64,000 nt of DNA, from the NCBI RefSeq assembly GCF_018403225.1, contig NZ_BOSG01000007.1:62001-126000 (forward strand). The letters run 5' to 3'. Position 1 is the first letter of the stretch. Each line of letters opens with the position of its first letter. Positions 38,965 through 47,789 of the stretch are shown here, in pieces. This DNA comes from Paenibacillus sp. J23TS9. GTDB taxonomy: Bacteria > Bacillota > Bacilli > Paenibacillales > Paenibacillaceae. The notes beneath the pieces are model-generated. The model saw nothing but the letters and a program-made list of their open reading frames with translations, made no database searches and was not told the origin of the DNA. The translations under genes were made by a program, and so were the position numbers.

Positions 38965-38997
38965 CATTCAATGTGTTTTGTTGTTGTTTTCATTCAG
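38965..38997. promoter_or_regulatory. Direct repeats in deoR promoter
   Basis: CATTCAATGT and CATTCAGTGT, 23 bp apart (about two helical turns), upstream of the deoR gene; candidate autoregulatory sites. Confidence 0.45.
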
Positions 38998-39098
38998 TGT
39001 ATTAGTTCTATACGATCCTTGTCAAACCTAGGAGGACCTTATTAGAGGAGTCTTTCCATTCCAGTATTAGCTTGTGTTAACAATATGTAAAAAAAGGA

Positions 39099-39127
39099 TT
39101 GACAACATTTTACCTAGAGCATACAAT
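39099..39127 (+). promoter_or_regulatory. Sigma-A promoter of phosphoesterase-EamA operon
   Basis: TTGACA, 17-bp spacer, TACAAT. Immediately downstream (39128-39170) AACA-containing repeats (AACAACATAAATTAACATGA) cover the start of transcription, a good place for DeoR repression. Confidence 0.75.
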
Positions 39128-39199
39128 CAACACGAAAAACAACATAAATTAACATGAATCAACATTATAATAAGCATCATTTTACAAGGGGGAAATAAA

Positions 39200-40159
39200 A
39201 TGAGCCGCCAATTATCTTTTCGGCAGGACGGAACTTTTACAATCGTTCAATTCACGGATCTGCATTGGAAAAATGGAGAACCCGAAGATCAGCGCACCCG
39301 CGCCCTGATGGAAATGACGCTGGATGCGGAACAACCGGATATGGTTGTCTTTACTGGTGATGTCATCTATACCGGCCACGTATCACCCGGCCACACCGAA
39401 TGTGATCATCCGGCTCAGGCTTTCCGGGATGCTGTCAGCGCTGCTGAGGAACGGGGAATTCCATGGGCTGTCGTCTTCGGCAATCATGACACGGAAAATC
39501 GTATCACCCGGGAAGAGCTTATGCAGGTTGTACTGAACCACAAGCATACCGTAGCTGAGTCCGGTCCAAAAGAGATTACCGGCGAAGGCAACTATTCCGT
39601 CGAGCTGATGGATGCTGGAGGAAAACCAGCGGCTAATTTATATTTCCTGGATTCCGGCAACCTCTCTCCTCTGGAACATGTTCCCTTCTATAACTGGGTA
39701 AGACGGGATCAGATCGACTGGCTGGTCAATGAATCGGCGCGGCTGAATCCAGTGAACCAGGCCAACAAGCTGCCTGCACTCGCTTTCTTCCATATACCGG
39801 TACCCGAATACCAGGAAGTTTGGGATAAAGAAACCTGTTACGGAAACAAATATGAGCCTGTGTGCTCTGCTCCCGTCAACTCGGGACTCTTCACGGCCCT
39901 GCTCGAAATGGGCGACGTTGTCGGTACCTTTTGCGGGCATGACCATGTCAATGATTACTACGGCGATCTGCACGGCATCCGACTTTGCTATGGACGCTCA
40001 AGCGGTTATAACACCTATGGCAGGGAAGGATTCAAGCGGGGTGCCCGCGTTATTCGCCTGACGGCTGGAGAGGCCGGATTTGCCACTTGGCTTCGCCTTG
40101 AAGACGGCTCGGTTGTCAGCGAACAGCCTGTTCATCATCCTGGCGACGACGAAAATTAA
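39200..40159 (+). CDS. Calcineurin-like metallophosphoesterase
   Basis: 319 residues, no signal peptide. All metallophosphoesterase motifs are present: FTDLHW, GDVIYTG, FGNHDTEN, FFHIPV and CGHDHVND. This is the purple-acid-phosphatase-related cytoplasmic branch. GGGGGAAAT precedes the ATG. First gene of a two-gene operon with an EamA transporter (22 bp gap), controlled by the divergent DeoR regulator. Substrate unknown, perhaps a phosphorylated sugar or polyol. Confidence 0.92.
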   Translation: MSRQLSFRQDGTFTIVQFTDLHWKNGEPEDQRTRALMEMTLDAEQPDMVVFTGDVIYTGHVSPGHTECDHPAQAFRDAVSAAEERGIPWAVVFGNHDTENRITREELMQVVLNHKHTVAESGPKEITGEGNYSVELMDAGGKPAANLYFLDSGNLSPLEHVPFYNWVRRDQIDWLVNESARLNPVNQANKLPALAFFHIPVPEYQEVWDKETCYGNKYEPVCSAPVNSGLFTALLEMGDVVGTFCGHDHVNDYYGDLHGIRLCYGRSSGYNTYGREGFKRGARVIRLTAGEAGFATWLRLEDGSVVSEQPVHHPGDDEN

Positions 40160-40181
40160 CAACTAAGGGGCCATTTCATCT

Positions 40182-41039
40182 ATGTTATTGCCAATTTTAC
40201 TCGTACTCGCATCCGGTATGGCTCATGCTGTCTGGAGTATGTTTACCAAGCGGAGTCTGAACAAAGGCGTATTTCTATGGTCGATCATGATGATCCCTGC
40301 CGTGATCCTGCTGCCTGTCTTGATTATGGAACTGTGGAAGAATCCGCTAACCTGGGGTGCGTATGGATTACTGCTGCTTTCGGTCGCTCTTCAGGGTCTG
40401 TACTCCTGGCTGCTGTCCAAAACCTATGAGCTTGGCGATTTGTCGCAGATCTATCCGATTATGCGGGGAACCAGCACACTGCTGGTCCCGATCATCGGGG
40501 TATTATTTCTCAAAGAATCATTGTCCATGTTCGGATGGATCGGAATTATCTTAATGCTCGGGGGCTTCTTCCTGCTCAGCGGATTCGGCCCGGGCCGCAA
40601 AAAAGCAAATACGCAGCCGCAAAGCTTGAAGCCTTTTGCATTAGCGCTTTGTGTTGGCCTGTGTACCACCAGCTATGTATTCGTGGATAAACTCAATCTC
40701 GATCATGTCTCTCCGGTAGCCTTGCTCGAAGTGACCAACATCGGCTTTGTGGCAGGCTTGACCCCGCTCGTGCTGGCCTCTCGCCAGTTGAAGCAGGAGT
40801 GGCGCAAGAATCGTTCTACCATTCTGTTGGGAGCAATCCTGAATCCGGGTTCATATCTGCTCTTCCTTTTCGCGATGCAGCAGGCACCTATGGCCCACAT
40901 CAGTCCACTGCGTGAAATTGGTACGGTTTTCGCCACTTTCCTTGGAATTCTGCTACTGAAGGAACAGCAGGGTCTGAAGCGGATCACGACTTCCATTATT
41001 GTGTTCTGTGGGATTTTGTTGATCGGGATGTGGGGATGA
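40182..41039 (+). CDS. EamA/DMT-family transporter
   Basis: 285 residues with ten predicted helices in two EamA repeats; the first repeat ends with the typical GVLFLKESLSMFGWIG and the second with GILLLKEQQGLKR. Co-transcribed with the phosphoesterase 22 bp upstream. It may import or export the product or substrate of that enzyme; this is inference from the operon. Confidence 0.9.
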   Translation: MLLPILLVLASGMAHAVWSMFTKRSLNKGVFLWSIMMIPAVILLPVLIMELWKNPLTWGAYGLLLLSVALQGLYSWLLSKTYELGDLSQIYPIMRGTSTLLVPIIGVLFLKESLSMFGWIGIILMLGGFFLLSGFGPGRKKANTQPQSLKPFALALCVGLCTTSYVFVDKLNLDHVSPVALLEVTNIGFVAGLTPLVLASRQLKQEWRKNRSTILLGAILNPGSYLLFLFAMQQAPMAHISPLREIGTVFATFLGILLLKEQQGLKRITTSIIVFCGILLIGMWG

Positions 41040-41044
41040 TTAAA

Positions 41045-41082
41045 CGATGAAAAAGTCCATCAGATGATGGACTTTTTTTGAG
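41045..41082 (+). terminator. Rho-independent terminator after EamA gene
   Basis: AAAGTCCATCA / TGATGGACTTT stem plus T run. Confidence 0.9.
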
Positions 41083-41111
41083 TCTGAAATGCACACTGGG
41101 ATCATGATTAT

Positions 41112-41552
41112 CTAATGAATTAATGATGCTCTCAAGTTATTAACGCCATTTTCCAGATAACCTTTTAAACAAGTCAACACATATACCCAGCCTTCTTTTT
41201 GTCCTATCATTTTATTTACGATTTCGGGGTCATCTTCTTTCAAACCCGATTCGTTTACTTCAATCATTGTACTCGTATCATCCAGTTCATGAAGTGTAAT
41301 GGTAACAACCGTTTCTTCGCCAACTCCTCCCCACGAGAACCTGATTTTCTGATTTCCCTCGACTTCCAATACATGTATAACCACTTCTGCATTGTACTCA
41401 TCATATCTCCATGTAATCGTCTTGCCCTGCTCCACTCTTCCAGTTCCCGATGAAAACCAATAATTAGACATTTTTTCTGGGTCTGCTATGGCTTCAAACA
41501 CTTCATCAGCCGGCTTGAGTATTTTAAATTTCGTAGTTACCTGCGTATCCAT
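41112..41552 (-). CDS. SRPBCC (AHSA1/START-like) domain protein
   Basis: 146 residues: N-terminal FKILKPADEVFEAIADPEKMSNYWFSSG and the central strand pattern TWRYDEYNAEVVIHV are typical of the AHSA1 branch of ligand-binding SRPBCC proteins. The start is placed at 41552 (MDTQVTT), which fits the domain, rather than 41585. Ligand unknown. The 300 bp to the right hold no gene; the only feature is a 9-bp ATACCTTAT inverted repeat spaced by about 55 bp. Confidence 0.85.
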   Translation of the reverse strand: MDTQVTTKFKILKPADEVFEAIADPEKMSNYWFSSGTGRVEQGKTITWRYDEYNAEVVIHVLEVEGNQKIRFSWGGVGEETVVTITLHELDDTSTMIEVNESGLKEDDPEIVNKMIGQKEGWVYVLTCLKGYLENGVNNLRASLIH

Positions 41553-41888
41553 GCACCATCCACTCTCTTTCCGTATATTGAACAAGCAATAGATCTTTTT
41601 ATAACTGATCTGAGCTTATCATAAGTGACATGATATATAGTATCTCCAATTGAAACTCGCAATACCTTATCCCGCGTTTAAGCTATGACTTGTTCTATGC
41701 CCCTGCTAAAGCCCGGTTTGTGGGTATAAGGTATGATGGAGGAATCTGGAAACTTCTTATACAATATAGGGTATTATCCCGGTGTCTATAGATGACAAGC
41801 AACTGTAGAATCGTACTGTTACGCCGAACACCTATGTTTTCATAGTCTTATAGTTACTTTTAATTGTATGAAATGAAGGAGGATTATC

Positions 41889-42775
41889 GTGAGCCGAAGT
41901 GAACAAAGTCGTAATAAACTTGAACAAGTGATCCTTGAACATCAATTCGAGCATGCCTCAGCGTATCTGTTGGAAAACACTCGGCATGGCATCCGGTGCA
42001 CTAAAGCCGGAGTGGCAAACTATGATATCCCTTGTGTCTCCAGAATCGGTGGAGATCCGGATCTTCCTCCTCAGGCGGAGTGGCCAGCGACGACTGACGG
42101 TACGCCTATGACTTTTTTAGTTCAATTGAATCTAAAAGATGTGGCGAGCCACGACGAATCATCGCTGCTTCCCACTGGCGGCATGCTTTATTTTTTTGTC
42201 GGAATCGATGAGCCGGCCTACCATATCCAGCATCGCGTATTATTTTTGCCGGATGATCAGCTGGCTTCCGCTGAGCGCCGCTTGTCTCCTGAGGTCACTG
42301 CTTTGAAAGAACGATTTTGCGGATATCAGCTGGAAGCCCGTACATCACTTGAGCCTCCGAATTACGCCTATGTGGACTATGAACAGATCGAGAATGAGTC
42401 GGTTGGTTATGAAGAATATGAAGATTTGACCTTTTCGCTAAGTAACACGCAACGTGATGATGCTGCCCTGCTTTTTGGCTATCCTACAGGCCAGCACGAT
42501 GACAGTGAATACGAAGCCGCCTTAATGATTTTGACAGGTCAAAACTACAGCTACAGCACCACAAAGGCGTTAGAGCAGCTAACCGCTCATTTTGCAGGAG
42601 ATGAAGAAAAAGCTAAGCAAGAGATCCAGGATACTCTGATGCTCCTTGAAATTGAATCTGACGATGATGTTGGATTTTGCTGTGGGATGCCGGCGTACTG
42701 CATTTCTTTATTCGCAAGGAAGATTTGCTGGCAGGGCGTTTTGACCGTACATATTGTTCGCTGTATTCAAGCTGA
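41889..42775 (+). pseudogene. DUF1963 (YwqG-like) protein with apparent C-terminal frameshift
   Basis: The open frame runs 41889-42812 (GTG start behind AGGAGG) and shows DUF1963 features (PRIGGDPDLP-like CVSRIGGDPDLP, TFLVQLNLKD, LLFGYPTGQ). At about 42677 the expected C-terminal motif leaves frame: another frame continues WDAGVLHFFIRKEDLLAGRFDR then stops at 42775, which is the normal family end. The remaining in-frame 42677-42812 sequence looks like a shadow. Either a real mutation, a sequencing error in GGATTTTGCTGTGG, or recoding. It precedes a DUF4261 gene, with which it was probably co-transcribed. Confidence 0.8.
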
Positions 42776-42838
42776 AGGATCAGAGACGGTGACCGATTCG
42801 ATATATTCATGAACTGTTAAAAGGAGACGAGACGGACT

Positions 42839-43744
42839 ATGAACGAAGTGCTTGAGGAAGAAAAGGACTTTGGATTTGCGCGGGTCTATGCAGTTGAATT
42901 GAAGTACCGTCAGCAGCCCCATCTGGATCGAAATGCGCTTTATGAAAAAATGGAGCGTTATACAGGAAAAGTAGCACCACCTGATCAACAGAAAACAGAG
43001 GAAGCAGCGCTTGCCGTGTGGGAAGCGGATGAGCAAGCCGATAAGGATATGCTGCACTTTTTCCATTTGAATTACATGGTTTCCTATTCGGAAGGAGAAA
43101 TGCCCGCCCAAACCAGCTTGATGGATATGGAGCATCGTCCGGCTTCGGACTACGTGACGGCCATTCAGCAATCCTGGCATTGGCAGGAAGCCGCTCAGAC
43201 ACTTGAAGAATGCAATCATTCGCTCCTTTTAATAGATATGATGGCATCCGGACTTGATCCTCAATCAAGGTTACAGCTGTTCTCCGGTGCACTTCGGGCC
43301 ATACTGGAGACGGCTCCTTGCGACGCAATCTATTTTCGGGAGAGTGACAAGCTGGTGGAGCCCGGTGCGTACCTCACTGCAATTGAAGAAGATGCCATTC
43401 TATATGGTGCAATGAATATACGTTTCTATAATGTCGAAGGAACTGATAGCGGACGGGCTGAGGGCTTGATGGATTCCATCGGGCTTGCCGCGCTTGGCAT
43501 TCCGGATGTCCAGTGCCATTTCTATGATCTTGAGCCTGGTGAGGTTGCGGGACATTTGACGAATATCGGATATTATCTATTTAAGCAAGGTGATGTGATT
43601 GCTGACGGGGAGACGATCGGCTTCACTGAGGATATGCGCTGGCGCTGTGAGCACCAATATGCACTTGCCGCACCACACCGTGTTGTGATCGACATTGATC
43701 CGGGAGAGGATCATTATGCGGGGAGACAGGAATCTAACAGATAG
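42839..43744 (+). CDS. DUF4261 domain protein
   Basis: 301 residues. The C-terminal two thirds match the DUF4261 pattern: an acidic/aromatic segment AIYFRESDKLVEP, RFYNVEGTDSGRAEGLMDSIGLAALGIPDVQCHF, and GDVIADGETIGF. An AAGGAGACGAG ribosome binding site precedes ATG 42839. Its function is unknown; DUF1963 and DUF4261 proteins often occur near polymorphic toxin immunity genes, but no toxin is seen here. Confidence 0.82.
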   Translation: MNEVLEEEKDFGFARVYAVELKYRQQPHLDRNALYEKMERYTGKVAPPDQQKTEEAALAVWEADEQADKDMLHFFHLNYMVSYSEGEMPAQTSLMDMEHRPASDYVTAIQQSWHWQEAAQTLEECNHSLLLIDMMASGLDPQSRLQLFSGALRAILETAPCDAIYFRESDKLVEPGAYLTAIEEDAILYGAMNIRFYNVEGTDSGRAEGLMDSIGLAALGIPDVQCHFYDLEPGEVAGHLTNIGYYLFKQGDVIADGETIGFTEDMRWRCEHQYALAAPHRVVIDIDPGEDHYAGRQESNR

Positions 43745-43803
43745 AACGTTACTGCTATTTTAAATAGCTATTTTAGATAACATCCATTTCTAGTGAATGC
43801 TTC

Positions 43804-43836
43804 GAAACCTGATCCATGGATCAGGTTTCTTTTTTT
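43804..43836 (+). terminator. Rho-independent terminator after DUF4261 gene
   Basis: AAACCTGATCC / GGATCAGGTTT perfect stem around ATG-type loop, then CTTTTTTT. The following 225 bp to 44062 show no supported gene. Confidence 0.9.
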
Positions 43837-44062
43837 AATTACTTTTGCTTCCTCGGCGCGACCTTGAACCGGAGCCTCATAACTGCTCTGCCTGAACGTA
43901 ATGCAGCCGGTGCCAAAGGTCTCTTTAGCCCGCTTCAACGGAATATTATTGATTGGAATTTGGGGATAATGTTTACATACTCTTTGAGCCAGCTTGGCTA
44001 TCTTAACTTCACTTGCTTCAGACATTTGATATTTTCGATTTTGCCGTAAAGGAGAGAAAACA

Positions 44063-44965
44063 ATGAATTTCAAACATATTACCGTTGCAGGAAGCGGCGT
44101 TTTAGGAAGCCAAATTGCATTCCAAACGGCTTTTCACGGATACCAGGTTTGTGTTTACGATATTAACGATCAAGCACTCGAAAAGGCAAAAGAACGTCTT
44201 GCCGGCCTGCAAAAGGTATATACAGATTTCTTCAAAGATGAGGCTAAAGCAGAGGCCGCATCCCGGCGCTTCACTTTTAGTTCTGAATTGGCTGAAGCTG
44301 TAAAGGATGCAGATTTAATCATTGAAGCGATTCCAGAAGTTGTTGACATTAAGACGAATTTTTATAAGCAGCTCTCTCCCCTGGCTCCCGCAAAAACAAT
44401 CCTCGTGACCAACTCCTCTACGATGGTGCCTAGTCAATTTGCGGAGTACACCGGGAGACCCGAGAAATTTCTAGCGCTTCATTTTGCCAATGAGGTATGG
44501 AAGAATAATACCGCCGAAATCATGGGACATGCTGGGACTGATCGGAACGTAGAACAGAAAATTATTGATTTTTCGGCATCCATCGGCATGGTTCCCCTCC
44601 ATATTAAGAAAGAACAACCTGGTTATATTTTGAACTCCTTACTGGTACCATTTCTCGATGCTGCTGAGATGTTATGGATTAACGATATTGCAAATCCTGA
44701 AACCATTGATAAGACTTGGATGATTGCAACGGGCGCACCAACTGGGCCCTTCGCTATTTTGGATGTTGTCGGCATACAAACCGCCTATAATATTGCCCTC
44801 GGCAAAGCCCAGGCAGACCCTTCACCTGATAATAAGTTCCGGAAGATGGCTGATATCTTAAAAACCGAGTTCCTCGACAAAGGCAAAACAGGCCAAGGCT
44901 CTGGTGAAGGCTTCTATAAATATCCGAATCCATCGTATGCAGATCCGAATTTCTTAAAAGCATAA
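44063..44965 (+). CDS. 3-hydroxyacyl-CoA dehydrogenase (HBD-like)
   Basis: 300 residues. NAD-binding Rossmann motif GSGVLGSQIA at the N-terminus, catalytic region HFANEVWKNNTAEIM, and a C-terminal all-helical domain ending TGQGSGEGFYKYPNP. It oxidises a 3-hydroxyacyl-CoA to the 3-oxoacyl-CoA. AAAGGAGAG precedes the ATG. No other beta-oxidation genes lie near. A hairpin terminator follows. Confidence 0.93.
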   Translation: MNFKHITVAGSGVLGSQIAFQTAFHGYQVCVYDINDQALEKAKERLAGLQKVYTDFFKDEAKAEAASRRFTFSSELAEAVKDADLIIEAIPEVVDIKTNFYKQLSPLAPAKTILVTNSSTMVPSQFAEYTGRPEKFLALHFANEVWKNNTAEIMGHAGTDRNVEQKIIDFSASIGMVPLHIKKEQPGYILNSLLVPFLDAAEMLWINDIANPETIDKTWMIATGAPTGPFAILDVVGIQTAYNIALGKAQADPSPDNKFRKMADILKTEFLDKGKTGQGSGEGFYKYPNPSYADPNFLKA

Positions 44966-44973
44966 TAAGTTAT

Positions 44974-45013
44974 GAAAAAGGAGGAGGCTCGGTATGAGGC
45001 CCCTCCTTTTTTA
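44974..45013 (+). terminator. Rho-independent terminator after dehydrogenase gene
   Basis: AAAGGAGGAGGCTC / GAGGCCCCTCCTTT stem followed by T run. The 250 bp up to 45260 show only A/T-rich sequence and no supported gene. Confidence 0.7.
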
Positions 45014-45260
45014 TTCATTGTTCACTCGACAACGGGATGATTATATAGATTTAAACCCATTTTTTTTTCGCTTTCCACGCGACGAGCAGAGCCAAAATCA
45101 ACAAAATAAAATTCTACCCACGGGAATGAAAAATTCCATGTCGCAGGGTATATCAAATACGGATGTCATCCCTTGCGGTTTCTTTTATAAGATTCGCTTC
45201 TGCTGCCCGAAGTAGAGTATAGTAGGAGTAGTTGAGAATATATTCCAGGAGGCGACAGCC

Positions 45261-45662
45261 ATGTCACAGGAGATTTGGATTAACCTGCCGGTCAAAGATG
45301 TTGAGAGGTCAACTGCCTTTTTCAATGAGATTGGATTCCATGCGGTGAGCGTTGGTAACGAGAGAGCCCAGCTTGTCATAGGCCAAACAACGATTCTGCT
45401 GTTCCCGGATGCGGCGTTTGAGAAATTTACAGGTTCAAAAACCGCAGATACTTCCCATAGCGCGGAAGTGATATTTTCCATTGGCGCCGAAAGCAGAGAA
45501 GAAGTAGATGCATTTATTCAAAAAGTAGAGTTTGCCGGAGGAAGCATTTTTGGCAAGCCGAGTGAAACTGACGGCTGGATGTACGGTGCAGGATTTGCCG
45601 ATCTGGACGGTCACCGCTGGAACCTGCTGTATATGGATGAGAGCAAAATGCCGAAACGCTAA
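45261..45662 (+). CDS. VOC-family (glyoxalase/bleomycin-resistance-like) protein
   Basis: 133 residues with two beta-alpha-beta-beta-beta modules: WINLPVKDVERSTAFFNEIGF and GWMYGAGFADLDGHRWNLLYMDE. This is the VOC fold used by glyoxalases, dioxygenases and antibiotic-binding proteins. Some metal ligands of true glyoxalase I are not evident, so it may be a ligand-binding or resistance-type member. An AGGAGGCGAC ribosome binding site precedes the ATG. Confidence 0.88.
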   Translation: MSQEIWINLPVKDVERSTAFFNEIGFHAVSVGNERAQLVIGQTTILLFPDAAFEKFTGSKTADTSHSAEVIFSIGAESREEVDAFIQKVEFAGGSIFGKPSETDGWMYGAGFADLDGHRWNLLYMDESKMPKR

Positions 45663-45814
45663 TTTTGATAATCCTATATCTTTTTACGGGGTTTAACAGC
45701 CGATACGATAATAATAAACTGCACTAATATCATGAACCAAATCTTTGATAAACGTCTTTGATTCGTCCTTTGGCTAACCCCCCATAAGTTTATTGTGGCC
45801 TCCCAAGGATTATT

Positions 45815-45823
45815 TGTTATAAT
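45815..45823 (+). promoter_or_regulatory. Extended -10 promoter of the erm leader
   Basis: TGTTATAAT is an extended -10 box. Transcription would start near 45830, a few bases before the leader ribosome binding site AAAGGAGGTG at 45835-45844. No good -35 box at 17 bp, as allowed for extended -10 promoters. Confidence 0.6.
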
Positions 45824-45849
45824 ACTTATAGCTTAAAGGAGGTGCTTTT

Positions 45850-45879
45850 TTGATCACCCATTTCATGCGTTTAAGGTAA
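45850..45879 (+). promoter_or_regulatory. Erm leader peptide (MITHFMRLR)
   Basis: TTG start behind AAAGGAGG, encoding M-I-T-H-F-M-R-L-R then TAA. The MRLR end matches the stalling motif of the ErmD-type leader (known sequence MTHSMRLR...), where the R-L-R (+X+) pattern arrests the ribosome in the presence of macrolides and unmasks the downstream methyltransferase start. Between leader and gene, CCATT/AATGG and TACCT/AGGTG stems could sequester the erm Shine-Dalgarno. Confidence 0.8.
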
Positions 45880-45987
45880 TGTGAGGTACAGTACATGTTG
45901 ACTCATCCATTTTTTTGAAGAATGGACTGGGTTTATTTGTAATGTGCCTTTTTCATTTTACCTAAACAAATGAATGAGGTGTTTTTT

Positions 45988-46869
45988 GTGTTGTCCAAAA
46001 AAAAGAAGTGGTCTAACATCACCGGGAATAAATCCCGTACTCATACAAACGGCAACGGCCGTAATTTCTCTGGTCAGCATTTATTGCATAACAAACGCGT
46101 GGTGCATGACTTGATAACAACCGCAAAGATTACAAAAAACGATGTAGTCATTGATATAGGTGCTGGCTTAGGTGCCATTACACTGCCCTTGGCTGAGAAG
46201 GCAAAGAAGGTCATTGCCTTTGAGAATGATATTAGTTTTCTTCGGAAATTGCATGATAAGGTTGAGGGCATATCAAATATTAGAACCATCCACAGAGATT
46301 TTCTACAAGGATATCTTCCGCGAGAACCCTTCTGTGTAGTAGCAAATATTCCATTTTCTATCACTACACCAATTTTGAGAAAACTTTTAGACCCGGCAAT
46401 ACCGCTGCAACGAGCGGCTATCATTATTGAAAAAGGAGCTGCTAATCGTTTTACTGCCTCATTAATGAAAAATCCCGAAATACTAAAATGGAGAATGTGG
46501 TATGACATTGAGATGGTCCAGGTGCTAGCTCCAACTTATTTTTCGCCCCCTCCAAAGGTTGAATGCAGCATATTGTCTATTCAGAGAAAGGCAAATCCTG
46601 ATATCCCAAGCCGCTATGAATCTGTATTTATGGGTCTTGCTGAACATGGGTTAAGAAATCCGAAATTGTCATTTAGCGATGCGCTAAGGGAAGTATTTAC
46701 TTCCCCTCAGTTGAAACATTTAGTTGTGAGCTTGGGGATTGCCAGAGATACTCCTATGTGTTCATTAAATGAACTTCAGTGGGCAGGAATATTCCAAACA
46801 ATGGTTAAACATGTTGCCCCGCTGCACTGGCCGAAAAAATCACGAATCAAAAAAAGGCAGCGGTATTAA
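45988..46869 (+). CDS. erm: 23S rRNA adenine N6-methyltransferase (Erm, ErmD-like)
   Basis: 293 residues. It resembles ErmD/ErmK-type enzymes that methylate A2058 of 23S rRNA and confer macrolide-lincosamide-streptogramin B resistance: NFSGQHLLHNKRV at the N-terminus, SAM motif DIGAGLGAITLPL, catalytic motif IV NIPFSITTP, and FSPPPKVECSI. The start is placed at GTG 45988 behind GAGGTG; an ATG at 45970 lacks a well-placed site. Leader-controlled expression is predicted. It lies beside transposon debris, which suggests acquisition, although chromosomal erm genes are known in Bacillales. Confidence 0.93.
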   Translation: MLSKKKKWSNITGNKSRTHTNGNGRNFSGQHLLHNKRVVHDLITTAKITKNDVVIDIGAGLGAITLPLAEKAKKVIAFENDISFLRKLHDKVEGISNIRTIHRDFLQGYLPREPFCVVANIPFSITTPILRKLLDPAIPLQRAAIIIEKGAANRFTASLMKNPEILKWRMWYDIEMVQVLAPTYFSPPPKVECSILSIQRKANPDIPSRYESVFMGLAEHGLRNPKLSFSDALREVFTSPQLKHLVVSLGIARDTPMCSLNELQWAGIFQTMVKHVAPLHWPKKSRIKKRQRY

Positions 46870-47043
46870 GTCTAATAGTTCTTATTGGAAAGAAAGGGTT
46901 ATAATCGGCACAATATTTCTTTTTTGGTGAATCGATAGGCCTAGAGTAGGGTAAACACGTAACCTAAACCGTCCATATCGTATTTTCGTTAAAATGATGT
47001 CTGGACCCCATGCCCATCTAGCTAAGAACCATGGTTTGATCTA

Positions 47044-47160
47044 ATGACTCCAGAAGATTTACGTGCGGTGACACCCTTGATCTATACTCACGTTAATCCA
47101 TATGGCACATTCCGATTGGATATGAAGGAAAGACTTCCATTGGAAGGTGAACTTGCATGA
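47044..47160 (+). pseudogene. Tn3-family transposase, C-terminal fragment
   Basis: 38 codons reading [20 protein letters not shown] and then [14 protein letters not shown], the highly conserved end of Tn3-family TnpA (LTPLxxxHVNPYGxFxLDMxxRL). The upstream sequence to 46870 is not transposase in any frame. The stop overlaps the start of the recombinase fragment (ATGA), the original gene order. Confidence 0.85.
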
Positions 47161-47577
47161 TTGAAAACCGCGTATCCGCAAAAAGAAAAGTCAGGGAACT
47201 GGCGAAATATCTTCGCGCAGAACGACCGGACTATGCTTACTTAAAAAGTTTGTTTCAACATTTAAGAAGTGAGCTTGAAATTGAGGTTCCAAAATCATTA
47301 TAGAAGCTGCCTTACGTGCCGACAGAAGAAGAATTAAAAAGATACTATGAAGTGGTTTGGAGAGCCAAGAATTTTCAAGACATGATGATTATGATAACCC
47401 TCATGTATACAGGTGTCCGGGTCAGTGAGTTAATCAGCATTAAGCTGGCGGACATCGATGAAAAAGAAGCAAGCGGCCTGTTTGTTTGTGTCCTCATGGA
47501 AAAAAAAGTACACTGACGAGGAATCCGTAAGATTTTGGCCAAATATTCAGGGGAGGCCAAGTTATCTCAAAACCTGT
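47157..47577 (+). pseudogene. Tyrosine recombinase (TnpI-like) decayed by stops and frameshifts
   Basis: Reading from ATG 47157: [20 protein letters not shown]..., a stop at 47301, then VPTEEELKRYYEVVWRAKNF and MYTGVRVSELISIKLADID (box I arginine in TGVRVSEL). After 47465 there is an internal deletion and two frame changes; LFVSSWKKKYTD and RGIRKILAKYSGEAKLSQNLSHH are visible in other frames. The catalytic His-X-X-Arg and Tyr are lost. It is the resolvase-equivalent of the Tn3-family element. Confidence 0.8.
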
Positions 47578-47593
47578 CTCATCATAATACGGT

Positions 47594-47632
47594 AACGCCG
47601 GTCTCCTTCTGAAGGTCACCGGCGTTTTATAA
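47594..47632 (+). terminator. Terminator-like hairpin
   Basis: ACGCCGGT / ACCGGCGT stem followed by TTTATAAT. It separates the transposon debris from the cassette array. 47633-47789 shows nothing else I can support. Confidence 0.65.
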
Positions 47633-47789
47633 TCTCATCTCTACATTCAAATCCAAACTTTGCTTGGAAGGGAAAATTCGTGGGTTAAAATATTGGGAAA
47701 CCCAATACCGAGCACTTAGATAGCTCTTATCTTAGGCTGGGTCGTGCGTTGTCTGCTATTCCTACAATGATTATATATCTGACAACCGA

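Noticed and set aside
43768..44073. 101-codon minus-strand frame between DUF4261 and the dehydrogenase gene
   Set aside because: It reads across a perfect plus-strand terminator and the dehydrogenase ribosome binding site, has no ribosome binding site of its own and no recognised family.
47316..47516. 66-codon frame as a functional small protein
   Set aside because: It is the middle of a decayed tyrosine recombinase; homology continues in other frames on both sides.
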